Below are positions 10,849-20,649 of a stretch of 64,000 nt of DNA, in pieces (position 1 is the first letter of the stretch; the number at the start of each line of letters is the position of its first letter). The stretch lies in assembly GCA_023213395.1 (NCBI GenBank), contig CM041465.1:84699741-84763740 (forward strand), given 5' to 3'. Below the pieces are notes generated by a model that saw only the letters and a list, made by a program, of their open reading frames with translations, did not search any database and was not told the DNA's origin. The translations under genes and the position numbers were made by a program. This DNA is from Cycas panzhihuaensis (lineage: Eukaryota > Cycadophyta).

Positions 10849-11633
10849 AAACAGAACTACAGGGAGATCCCCGGAGGTTGGGTGGACGCAGCGCGCCGAT
10901 GAGAGGCCGGTGAGAGGATGGATTGGGCTACTCTAGTTGTGGCGAACCTTGTCGTCCAGCTAAACACCATCCAGAGATCCTGCAGAGGAGGGTTTTCTTA
11001 CAGCACGCTATTGCAGTGCTGGTTTTTTTATCATTTTGTGGTAGTGGCACCAGCAGAGGGGGCCATTCCCCATAGCAGAGTGGGCCCCGATGGTCCACAG
11101 ATGGCAGACGCGGCTCTGAGGGATAGAGGATCAGGCCCATGTCCATCGGTCGGTCGATGCAACATCACTCGACCTCCTCACTCTAACAGACTATGCAGCA
11201 GAGCCCTACAGAGCAGTGAGGTGGGAGAGTGACGACGGAGCGGGCGAAGCAGGAGCGCCCATCGACGACGATGACGACGACAACAGTGACGATGATAGTG
11301 GCGATGACGGTGATGACGGGGGAGATGGGGCTGGCCCATCACAACCTGCAGGAGAGGTAAGTCCATCACGGTCAATAAGGGGAGCAGCGGGACCATCTGG
11401 GACTACCGGAGGAGGGGCAGGTCCATCAGGAGCTGCCGAGGTGAGCAGGGTGCCCGAGACCAGGGGTCGCAGACTACGGATCATGAGGAGATCCAGAGAG
11501 GTGAGGGTCAAGCCAGTCCCTGCTAGGGGCGAGGTAGAGGTAGAGGATGTACCTGAGGATGAGGTACCCGCAGCTAGCAAAGGGCCAGGGGACGAGGATG
11601 TCGCCCGAGCAGAGGAGCCGGCAGCCATGGCAG

Positions 11634-11706
11634 GTGAGACCTAACTGTTTCCTTAGTCATTTGACATCTAGATAGATAGTTGATTTCACTTTATTATGGT
11701 ATGCAG
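11634..11706 (+). other. Probable 73-bp intron in mobile-domain gene
   Basis: GCAG/GTGAGACC at the donor and a T-rich run ending TATGCAG/TG at the acceptor. The stretch contains in-frame stops, while the frame before it (acidic tract) and after it (YTDTQHVALTGVV) is open. Introns are tolerable in an antisense gene because the genomic RNA of the element is the other strand. Confidence 0.45.
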
Positions 11707-12479
11707 TGAGGATATACACTGATACACAGCATGTTGCATTGACAGGAGTAGTGCAGGTCCTGAGACTGGAGGCCATGGTGAGGGAGATGTTCCCTCAGGT
11801 CTACGTAGAGGGGTAACTGCCCATCTAGGTAGAGGATGTGCCCAGATCGGCAGGAGCCCATATGCAGGCATTCACCCCACTGGCAAGGGTGAGAGACATC
11901 TGGGCTGCAGATACCCAGGAGCACATGGCATTCCAGGGACAATCGCAAAGAAGAGCTCGGCGGCCGGGCGGCGAGGATGAGTCAGCGGACGAGTCTAGGC
12001 CTTAGAGGCTTGGAGCAGAGTAGGATGAGATGCGAGGAGCAGCATCCACCTAGCAGTACTAGAGGAGCACCTTAAGATAACAGAGGAGAAGTTTCAGAGT
12101 ATGGAGGAGGGACTCCGAGGAGAGAGGGATCGCATCCAGTGCGACACGACCGGTAGTAGTGCAGATGGTCTCGAGGTCGAGCAGGAGCTGGACCCATACA
12201 CACACAACGACTATGACCCCGAGACGGCCTTGGGATGAGGGGAGCGAGGCAAGCAGCTCTCAGAGGCCCAAGAGGAGCCTCAGAGGGATGTGGTCCCTAG
12301 GAGAGGGATCACACAGACCGGGGGATGGCACCCCCGGATCAGGACATCAGTAGATGAGATGTATATATGGTTTTGACGGGAAAGCGCTAGCCTCCAGGGG
12401 GTTATATGTAGGCTCACATGACTGTACCCCCCCTGCAAGGATCCTGGCTTCCCACATGCATGATGTACCATGACATTTT

Positions 12480-12682
<203 letters not shown>

Positions 12683-12734
12683 ACATGAAATTATGTGTAT
12701 CATGTATGATAGAGATAGCATGTATGGTTTACTT

Positions 12735-12812
12735 TTGTAAATGAATAATTTTGTATGTTGTAAATGTAAATATGTAAATATGTTTTGTTATAAGTATTTT
12801 GTTGTAAATATG
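12735..12812 (+). terminator. Poly(A)-signal-like region of the antisense gene
   Basis: Four TTGTAA/ATGTAA motifs plus AATAAT lie in a U-rich setting (TTTTGTAAATGAATAATTTT, then repeated TGTAAATATG). Plant far-upstream poly(A) elements are UGUA-rich and near-upstream elements AAUAAA-like, so this fits the 3' end of the + strand gene at 10400-12238. Inference from composition and position only. Confidence 0.4.
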
Positions 12813-13008
12813 CATGTATTTCCTTCCATGTATGGCTATATATCTAACAAGAGAACACATATCCACTACAAGCAGAGGTGATCGAGAGGTGCGAGGTTAG
12901 AAATAGAGCGACATGCACGTCCACAGAGGAGCATAGCGGAATATGCGAAGGAAACGATAGGCATGAAAGGGGAGTGATGATACTTCACGGCGTCGTCCTA
13001 GTCGGGGG

Positions 13009-13933
13009 TGTTGACTTCTACCGGGTACCTCATTACACTTACGAGATACCCTTGCTCACTTGTCAAGGTTACACAGCGCTATAGTCTAGTTTTAGGATAC
13101 TGTCAACATGGTTATTCACATACATTCCACATACATTCCATATATAATTCACAGAATGGTACACAGCAGTACAAAAATCAATACATACTTCAGCAAATCA
13201 TCATCACAACATCAAACATACACCAATTTCCACGTAACTCTTCCTTTTATTAATTCAACAATTCATTTACACAGAGGCTGGAATGCATTCCTGAGCATTC
13301 TAGCGACATCTGATCCTTCATTACATATGCGTACCCAGATGGTACTTATCATACATTCATGCTCCAATCAGCTGTCATGCATACTGTCTCCTGCACCTTT
13401 GCGTACCCATGATATCCGGCTCTCACCCTCGAGTACATGATATAGGAATGAATAACTCGGCTCTCACCCTCGAGCACATGACATAGGAATGAATAACTCG
13501 GCTCTCACACTGGAATGGTCCTCAAAGCACCATTAAATATGTCCCTTTGATGCCTTTTAGATGAAAGGTTATGACCCAAAGTCATAACCATACCTTTTTG
13601 TTACCAAGGTACCCTTTCACTTTAATCATTAGTTATACACTTTAACTAATGTCTCTTTAGGTCCGTATGTCATGCGTGCACGTCCTGCGCCTTCTCGGGG
13701 CCTCCACTAGTCCCGTACTATCATGCGTACCGCTTCCATTTGGTTCTGCTCGCTCTGAGTGCGTATCGTGGTACGCACTGCGTGCACGCACCTATCATAC
13801 ATACCCAGAATGCTGATTTCTTCACTGTTTCGCCTTGTGTGTACCTCTGTATGGTCCATACTTGCATTCCTTTGGTCATACAAGCCTGTATTCCATCTTC
13901 CTCAAGGCCTATGTGCCACAATATGTCCCAACA
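13009..13933 (-). repeat. 3' LTR of nested element
   Basis: Starts TGTTG and ends CAACA on the + strand, a 5-bp terminal inverted repeat. It contains 2.3 copies of a 41-bp tandem unit (GGCTCTCACCCTCGAG...) at 13418-13513, also present in the other LTR at 18156-18250. A purine-leaning AGGATAGA on the - strand (13934-13941) precedes it and may be the polypurine tract. Confidence 0.88.
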
Positions 13934-14330
13934 TCTATCCTGGGTCAACATGATTGGGTTGAGCATCCTTGCTCAACAAAAAATTCAAAATTTGGGGTAT
14001 TCCTCCCCTCTCTACATTCTAAGGTTGCTCCACCTCTACTCTGCTGCTTGGTCGCCATTCTTGGTTAATAAATCCTCATCTATTGGTGCTTTGTTTTGTT
14101 CAACTTTCCCTTGATTTTCCGTATGATGGTATATCTTTCCTCCATGTTTCACCTTATTGCTTATTTTTATGATATGAGTTACAGTTATTTTTCTATTTTT
14201 TAATTTTTTGTATTTTATGTTACATACCGAACTGAATCACGTTCCAATATCAAGGCAATTTGATTTTGCCTCAACTTCATGCAACACGCTATGGTACAAC
14301 CAACTGATTCGGCTGGTAAGTTGCTCCACC
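13934..14330 (-). other. 3' untranslated interior of nested element
   Basis: About 400 bp between the integrase-tail stop and the 3' LTR. No conserved frame is visible. It holds T-rich runs and the probable polypurine tract at its left end. Confidence 0.6.
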
Positions 14331-14759
14331 CTAGTTGATATAGGGTTTCAGTTTACTACCCTTGACCATTTTAGGTAGTAGCTGGCCTGATAGTTTCTTC
14401 AACTGGATAGTGTCGTTCCGGTACACCTTCTCAATCCTATATGGGCCTTTCCAATACATCTTCAATTCTCCTTGGGTCATTTGGGATTTGTTGTCGAATC
14501 GCCATACTCGATCACCCTTCTTGAAATGCGATGTCTTGTCGTGGCGGTCGTGCCTTGTCCTTTTCCGCCTTTTCCTCAGTGCGGTATGCTTTGTTGATTT
14601 CTTCTTATGATCCCTTAATTGGTCTTCTCCTAACCAATGTTCTCTACAATGTCTCGAATGGGAAATTCCACATAGTGGTTCTCCATAAAAGGGCTTCACA
14701 TAATCTCCAAAATATTCTCCATGATTTCTATCTTCTGGAGTGGCAACTATTTCAGTCAC
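14331..14759 (-). pseudogene. Integrase C-terminal remnant of nested element
   Basis: The frame encodes a basic segment (KKKSTKHTALRKRRKRTRHD), then FKKGDRVWRFD and a GPY-type block, MYWKGPYRIEKVYRNDTIQL, ending LKPYIN. In Ty3 elements the GPY/F module follows the DDE core of integrase and binds DNA. The DDE core is missing upstream: the protease frame ends at 14820 only about 60 bp away, in the same reading frame. This marks the right border of a large internal deletion, or a tail kept by selection in a non-autonomous lineage. Confidence 0.75.
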
Positions 14760-14819
14760 ATTCCAAGAAAGTAGGTTACATTTATAGGATGAGGGGTTGA
14801 TTTCATAAGCATCCCGTAG

Positions 14820-15854
14820 CTAATAATCCACAAATCTCATCTTGTTTTCATTGTCTGAAGAGTTGTAAATTTCTCCAAAATAGGTCGGTTCTTCTTTCTG
14901 GTAATGGGTCGATGTTGTGGGCTTCTCCGCAGTATGATAGAGGTTTTCTTTGTCACATGAAGAAGTTGTTGCTTCCCTTACAACGGTTGTACTTGATCCG
15001 TTGTCAGATATCACCTCAATGGAGTTCTTCCCCAACATTAGTAATACTACTTTATTTCCTTCATCTGACAAGGTGAAGGTTACGTCTTTCCCACTTTGGA
15101 GACATTGGGTTTTGTATAGCCATGGTCTCCCCAATAAGGCTGGATAGGGAGTTGCACCTTTCTCTGTTTCCACAATCGTAAAATCGATCTTTACGACAAT
15201 TCCTGCCACATCCACCTTGGTGTTGGTCAGTTTCCCCATGGGTCGTACCAATAGTTCATTAGCCAATTTCAACGAATAGGTCACCGCTTCCAGCTTCGGG
15301 ATTCCCAATTTATGCCATGTTGCAGCTGGTAACACATTTACTGCTGCACCTCCATCCATAATTACCCGTGGGAATGTTTCTCCCAAGACTGACATGGTTA
15401 CCATTGGATCCATGTCGAATGATGGTATAATTTGTTTTAAACCCTTGGTAATTCCTTTCTGTAACACTCCTCCTTTGATCCAATCAATAACTTGAGATAG
15501 AGGAATAGTTAACTGCAACTGTTTCATTAGATTTTCCATCAATAGCAACATTCTGGGAATATCTTCTGTTGGTAATCCTTTAAACAACTCTTCCATTTGC
15601 ACCATTTTGGGTTTTGTCGTAAGTTCTTCTAGTAGTTTTTCTAGCTCTTTTTGTTTATTTTCCGGCACATAAACATATTTCGTCTCTGGTTTACCCATTG
15701 GTAGTATATTCTCCTCCCGGACTAAACCATCTAACACTTGTTTCGCTTGTTTGTACCGATCTATTTTTGTTGGTGGGTTTGGATATCCTTCATCTAATTT
15801 CTCTTTTTGTTTGTTCTGTAATTTCACATTCTTAGTTTTTGGCACGATTGTCAT
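14820..15854 (-). CDS. Retropepsin (protease) frame of nested element
   Basis: An open frame of 344 codons. Its aspartic-protease core lies near residues 160-275: RVIMDGGAAVNVLPAATW carries the active-site Asp in a D-G-G-A form, common in some plant Ty3 proteases instead of D-S/T-G, and PALLGRPWL is the second conserved block. The first 150 residues are Lys/Glu-rich linker. The enzyme would cut the gag precursor. The start ATG overlaps the gag stop by one base (TGATG at 15856-15852), a -1 frame relation, so expression needs reinitiation or frameshifting. The frame has no stops, notable among so many broken ones. The tail after residue 280 is unrecognised. Confidence 0.82.
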   Translation of the reverse strand: MTIVPKTKNVKLQNKQKEKLDEGYPNPPTKIDRYKQAKQVLDGLVREENILPMGKPETKYVYVPENKQKELEKLLEELTTKPKMVQMEELFKGLPTEDIPRMLLLMENLMKQLQLTIPLSQVIDWIKGGVLQKGITKGLKQIIPSFDMDPMVTMSVLGETFPRVIMDGGAAVNVLPAATWHKLGIPKLEAVTYSLKLANELLVRPMGKLTNTKVDVAGIVVKIDFTIVETEKGATPYPALLGRPWLYKTQCLQSGKDVTFTLSDEGNKVVLLMLGKNSIEVISDNGSSTTVVREATTSSCDKENLYHTAEKPTTSTHYQKEEPTYFGEIYNSSDNENKMRFVDY

Positions 15855-17389
15855 CAGGTTAGTCGCTTTGGCTTTACCCTTACAATCTTCTGTTTTGTGG
15901 TCGCTTGGGCCATAATTCTCATCTGACGGTTTACATTGCGTATTCTTGCTTCATTGGGCATTCGGTTCCGAAGGTTCGAACTCAGGTAGATGAGGCATCT
16001 CCCCATCGGTTGTTTCTTCCTCGAGGGTTCTGGTGCGCCCCTCATTGTATACACATTGTGAGGTGGGTTGCCTCTTCCCCGACCTCGACCTCTAAATGCT
16101 TTTCCCCTAGAATTATAAAAACAGTCCTTGGTTGTGTGTGTGTCAACCTCATATATGTGGCACCACTTCTCTTGTTGGTGCGTCGCACTATTTTTTAAAT
16201 TCAACTCACATTCCCTAGTGGTATGTGAGTTTTCTTCACAAATGTGGCACCACTTGGTTACCCTTCCAGTGTGCTCTTTCTTTTTAGGTGTCTCTTCTTC
16301 CTCCCAGTTATTTCTGATTTTCAGGCTTACCACCTCTTTTCTTAGTGCTTCCAGTTCTGATTCCTCTTCTGCTACCCCTACCTGGCAGAAGGGTCGATTG
16401 TACTGGTTTTGTTTCAATTCTCTAATCTCATCTTGTAATCTTAACAGCAAGGAATCTTGTCCTCCTACTTGGGCATCCATTTCCATCTCAAAATCTAATG
16501 CCAAATCCTGAGTATTCTTGAATGAATTCAGCGGATGAGCATGCATCATAGCTCGCAACTTCTCATTCAGCCCTCTTACGAAGTAATTTTTCATATTATG
16601 ATCCGTGATCGTTTCATTGATCATGCTCGCTACAATAATCTTCATTTGGCTAATGTAAGTTAGGATGGATTCCCCTGGCCTCTGCCTAATCTCTCGCAAT
16701 GCGATTTCCATGGCTTCATTACTCTGAAACTTTTGAAATCTCTCCTCAAACGCTTTCTTAATCTTTCCCCATGGCTCATTTTTGTTTATTTCCTTGTACC
16801 ATGCCAAGGGTACTCCTCTCAATGTACAAGCGAAGCGTGCTTTGATTTCATCTTTGTCTGTTATCTTTTTGACATCAATGAGATTCTAAAATAGATACGC
16901 GTGCTCTACTACGTCTGAAGTATCATTAAAGATTAGTTTTCCAAAGTCTCTATAATCGTCTATCTTGGGAGATTGCAATTGTCCCCCACCTGATGGTGAT
17001 CTTTCCCCTCCTCCGTCCTTTGGGGATGCACTGGGAGTAACTACTACTGTACTATCTTTTCCAAACAACAGATTTTTGAATGGAGTTTTTATGTGTATAG
17101 GTTCCACTACACCTGGAACTTGTATAGTTAATGGTGTTACCGTAATGTAAGATTGATCCAATCCCCTTTCTGTTGAATCTTCAAAAAGCTGTCTCGTTAG
17201 CTTATTTTTCCAATATGCCGAGGGACCTTCCTCCACCTTCTTATCGCTGTCACCTGGGTCCTTTGGGCTGTCCTCCACTGGTATACTTCCCTCTGTTAAG
17301 ATCTCTTTATGCTTTTCATCCAATTTTGGCTTTCCTTCAAACTCTGGGCTAAACAAATCATCTCTGATAGGGGCTGGTGTCAATACCAT
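15854..17389 (-). CDS. Gag of nested element, one in-frame stop
   Basis: A single frame of about 510 codons interrupted only by a TAG at 16888-16886 (after EHAYLF). N-terminal Pro/Ser/Asp-rich region; then a retrotransposon gag core at 16822-16450 (VPLAWYKEINKNEPWGKIKKAF, RPGESILTYISQMK); then zinc knuckles. The first knuckle, CHICEENSHTTREC, is a complete CX2CX4HX4C. The second, CHIYEVDTHTTKDC, has Tyr in place of its second Cys. A Gly/Arg-rich tail follows. Gag would form the particle that packages the RNA. The 17389 start is the first in the frame and is uncertain. Confidence 0.8.
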
Positions 17390-17737
17390 GCGTTCGCCAT
17401 AGGTTTCCTCTTCCTGAGGTGTCTGGGCTCCACATGCCTCAGATCCTTCAACGGACTGTCCCTTAGTCTCGTTGTTTTACGAACTTAATCTCCTCACCCT
17501 TCTGAGTTTTGCTTCTTTTGACCATCTTAGTGCCCTTTGTCTACTAGTCTCCTTTTCCTTAGGTGAAGTATCCTTCTGGGGCTCTTCCGACCTTGAAGGC
17601 CTCTTAGGTGGCATTGGAAGGTCCCCTGGTTGCTTGTGGCTTAGTTACAGCCTGCCATCAAGACGGCAGCCAGGGTCCTCTGCCCTTTATGCATTCTTTT
17701 TTCTTTAAAACCCCTAGGCCCTGTCCCTCCTCAATGG

Positions 17738-17755
17738 ACGTAGGCAACGGAACCA
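17738..17755 (-). other. Primer-binding site of nested element
   Basis: On the - strand, one base after the 5' LTR, comes TGGTTCCGTTGCCTACGT. Ty3 primer sites start TGG to match the CCA end of a tRNA, and the CCGTTGCC core resembles the site used with tRNA-Asp in plants. The match is imperfect and the tRNA is not certain. Confidence 0.5.
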
Positions 17756-17756
17756 A

Positions 17757-18675
17757 TGTTGACTTCTACCGGGTACCTCGTTACACTTACGAGATACCCT
17801 TGCTCACTTGTCAAGGTTACACAGCGCTATAGTCTAGTTTTAGGATACTGTCAACATGGTTATTCACATACATTCCATATATAATTCACAGAATGGTACA
17901 CAGTAGTACAGAAGTCAATACATACTTCAGCAAATCATCATCACAACATCAAACATACACCAATTTCCACGTAACTCATCCTTTTATTAATTCAACAATT
18001 CATTTACACAGAGGCTGGAATACATTCCTGAGCATTCCAAAGAACATACGATCCTTCATTACATATGCGTACCCAGATGGTACTTATCATACATTCATGC
18101 TCCAATCGGCTGTCATGCGTACTGTCTCCTGCACCTTTGCGTACCCGTGATATCTGGCTCTCACCCTCGAGCACATGACATAGGAATGAATAACTCGGCT
18201 CTCACCCTCGAGCACATGACATAGGAATGAATAACTCAGCTCTCACACTGGAATGGTCCTCAAAGCACCATTAAATATGTCCCTTTGATGCCTTTTAGAT
18301 GAAAGGTTATGACCCAAAGTCATAACCATATCTTTTTGTTACCAAGGTAGCCTTTCACTTTAATCATTAGTTATACACTTTAACTAATGTCTCTTTAGGT
18401 CCGTGCGTCCGTACTTACGTCTGGCAGCTTCCCAGGCCTCCACTAGTCCCGTACTGTCATGCGTACCACTTCCGTTCGGTTCTGTTCTGCTCCTGGTACG
18501 TATCTGTGGTACGTACCCGTTCCAGGTATGCACCTGTCATACGTACCCAGAATGCTGATTTCTTCACTGTTTTGCCTTGTGTGTACCTCCGTATGGTCCA
18601 TACTTGCATTCCTTTGGTCATACAAGCCTGTATTCCATCTTCCTCAAGGCCTATGTGCCACAATATGTCCCAATA
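17757..18675 (-). repeat. 5' LTR of nested element
   Basis: Matches 13009-13933 along its length, with an 11-bp repeat difference near 13118 and scattered substitutions. It ends CAATA where the partner has CAACA, one C-to-T change, directly followed by the GGGGG target duplication. Confidence 0.88.
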
Positions 18676-18866
18676 GGGGGATGCTCAAATAGGAGGATAA
18701 AGGTTCCTGGGACCACACGGGAACGCGGGTTCCGTGAGAGGAACCAGAAGACAAAGTGAAAATCCATCTTAAATTGCCATTCTACCCATGGTTGGGAGGA
18801 ATGGGAATAATTTAAAATGGTAGTTTAGGCTCATTTCGGAGCATGGCGGAGAAAAGAGCAAAAAGA

Positions 18867-20040
18867 TCACGCGTAAAACTTCTTAAGGAATTTTCTGTTG
18901 ACCGCTTTCTCAAATTCTAAGCCATCTAAGGTGGCAATCCTATATGCACTGTTATCAAGGCTTTCGAGAACGACGAAGGGGCCTACCCATTTGGGCCTAA
19001 ATTTGGCCAAGCGATCGTAAAGGTACTCCAATTTGAGGACATGGTCCCCAGGACACAAAGGACGAGCACGAAGATATTTGTCGTGTATCCTTTGCAAGCA
19101 GGCTTTCGAAGCAAGGTTCGCTTGATAAGCCATTAAGCGCCTCTCATCCAGGGCTTCGAGGTCTAGGAGGCGAGCCTAGCGAATAGACTCCTCGTCAATA
19201 AGGCCTCGAAGGGAAACTCGAAGAGAGGGGATCTCCACTTCCAGTGGGAGTATCGCCTCAATTCCGTAGACTAACGAGGATGGGGTCATTCTGGTAGCTG
19301 TGCGGATGGAAGTGCGATAAGCCCACAGGGCAAAAGAGAGTTAGATGTGCCAGTCTCTTTGAGACTGGGTAACAGTTTTCTTCAAAATGCCGACGAGCGT
19401 TTTGTTGAAAGATTTAACTTGCACGTTTGCTTGGGGGTAATAAGGGGATGACGTCTTATGCGAGATCTTGAATTTCTCGCACAATTCATCCATTTCCTTA
19501 TTACAGAAGGAAGTTCCATTATCTGTGATTAGGACATCTGGAATCCTGAAGCGACAGATAATATACTGGTAGACGAAGGTGGCTATCGTCATGCCAGGGG
19601 TAGTGGACAGGGGGATTGCATCTGGCCATTTAGTGAAGTATTCGGTAACGGTTAAGATATATTTATGTTGTGCGGAAGATGGTAGTGATATAGCCCCAAT
19701 GAGGTCTAAGCCCCATTGGGAAAAGGACCACGAAGACACGATAGGGTGCAACGCCTTAGAAGGTATGTGAGAGACATTGGCGTGCTCCTGACATCGCCGA
19801 CATCTAAGGGCACAAGCGTGGGCATCCTTGAACAAGGAGCCAAAGAATAACCCATGCAGAGGATCCTTTGGGCCATGGATTGGCCCCCAAAGTGGCCCCC
19901 ACAAATGCCATGGTGGCATTCGCGGAGTATTTGGTCTGCTTCGTCAGGAGCGACACAGCGAAGTAGGATCCCATCGAAGGATCTCTTGTACAACACTTCA
20001 TCCACGAGGAAGTGTTACCTAGCAGTGGCGCAGATACGTG
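18867..20040 (-). pseudogene. Integrase of Tat element 2
   Basis: This enzyme would insert the DNA copy into the genome. The zinc domain is at 20005-19800 (CHHGICGGHFG, then CRRCQ after a frame shift). The catalytic core (19770-19341) has WGLDLIGAISL with the first Asp, LITDNGTSFC with the second Asp, and QANVQVKSFNKTL, where the family has Glu (Q-ESFN-type) but this copy encodes Lys. The core is followed by a PSSLVYG-type stretch and the C-terminal domain (19133-18867) with FRPKWVGPFVV and a stop after KKFYA. Besides the shift near 19860 there is an in-frame stop near 19180 and one at 19341. The Glu-to-Lys change alone would abolish catalysis. Confidence 0.9.
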
Positions 20041-20078
20041 ACCTAACCTCACATCGGCTTGGCGATACTCTTGCTGAG

Positions 20079-20640
20079 TCAGATATCACACAATGTCGCC
20101 ATACCACTACCGCTTACGAGTGGGTGAGGAGAAGCATCGTGGATGGTCATGATAGACTCGTCCGGGAAAGAGTCGTCAACAGGAACGTCGCTCGCATTAA
20201 GAATGGCAGCATCGGCTAATTGCTCTGCTACTATCATTCCCTTCTTCGACTTCCTGTTAATGACTTGCAAGTCAAATTCTTGAAGCAGGATGGCCCAATG
20301 ACCCACCGTACCCGTCAAATCCGAACGAGTAAGTAAGTAACGCAATGGATCAGATTGAATGATCACCTTGGTTGTATTGCCAAGCAAGTAATGCCTAAAC
20401 TTCTTGGTCGCATAGACCAAGGATAGGCATTCCTTTTCGGTGGGGGGATAGTTTAATTCAATGGCAACGAGAGTGCGGCTGATGAAATAAATAGCCCTCT
20501 CAGTTCCTGAATCATCCTCCTGTGCGAGCATTGCACCCAGGGATTCGTTGGTTGCTGAGGTGTATAGGATGAAGGGCCTATCAAAGCGAGGAGGTGCCAG
20601 TGTAGGGGCAGAAATGAGAGCTTCCTTGAGTCCTACGACG
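20079..20640 (-). pseudogene. RT-linked RNase H of Tat element 2
   Basis: The frame carries the Ty3 RNase H pattern: ILYTSATNESLGAMLAQED near the start, then AIYFISRTLVAIELNYPPTEKECLSLVYATKKFRHYLLG, then IIQSDPLRYLLTRSDLTGTVGHWAILLQEFDL. It follows reverse transcriptase in the same frame and precedes integrase. A stop lies near 20650 (DKT, stop, KVVVGL). It removes RNA during cDNA synthesis in live relatives. The element also carries a second RNase H at 9231-8811. Confidence 0.88.
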
Positions 20641-20649
20641 ACCTTTTAG

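Larger units (their letters stand above)
10400..12238 (+). pseudogene. Antisense plant-mobile-domain gene of Tat element 2
   Basis: The gene is antisense to its element and divergent from the RNase H. From an AG acceptor near 10399 the frame reads through LLVDIVSH, a TAG where the family usually has Trp, then HVFHLPQIGDVTITPGDIRR, LGVPAIGRPVRLG (to about 10690) and MDWATLVVANLVVQLN with STLLQCWFF (10918-11050). This is the plant mobile domain pattern; its function is not established. An Asp/Gly/Ser-rich acidic tract follows (11220-11640), then YTDTQHVALTGVVQVLRLEAM (from about 11710) and a Glu/Leu-rich coiled-coil-like end, stop 12236-12238. GT-AG boundaries at 10804-10848 and 11634-11706 look like introns. 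Several stops make it a pseudogene. The acidic and coil regions are not seen in every mobile-domain protein. Confidence 0.62.
13009..18675 (-). mobile_element. Nested non-autonomous Ty3-type element (gag-protease only)
   Basis: LTRs at 13009-13933 and 17757-18675 flank a 3.8 kb interior, and a 5-bp duplication GGGGG sits outside both (13004-13008, 18676-18680). On the - strand the interior encodes gag (17389-15854), a retropepsin frame (15854-14820) and, in the same frame, the C-terminal part of an integrase with a GPY motif (14759-14331). Reverse transcriptase, RNase H and the integrase core are absent, with no room for them, so the element must have moved in trans. It inserted just after the integrase stop of Tat element 2. 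LTR identity looks about 95 percent by eye, so this is one of the younger events here. Confidence 0.9.

Noticed and set aside
11178-11628. Ser/Pro and Leu/His-rich frames on the - strand
   Set aside because: They are antisense shadows of the GAC/GAT-rich acidic tract of the mobile-domain gene.
13934-13950. Alternative LTR end at 13950 giving a longer TGTTGAC/GTCAACA inverted repeat
   Set aside because: The partner LTR stops matching at 18675, and only the 13933/18675 borders leave a perfect GGGGG duplication on both sides.
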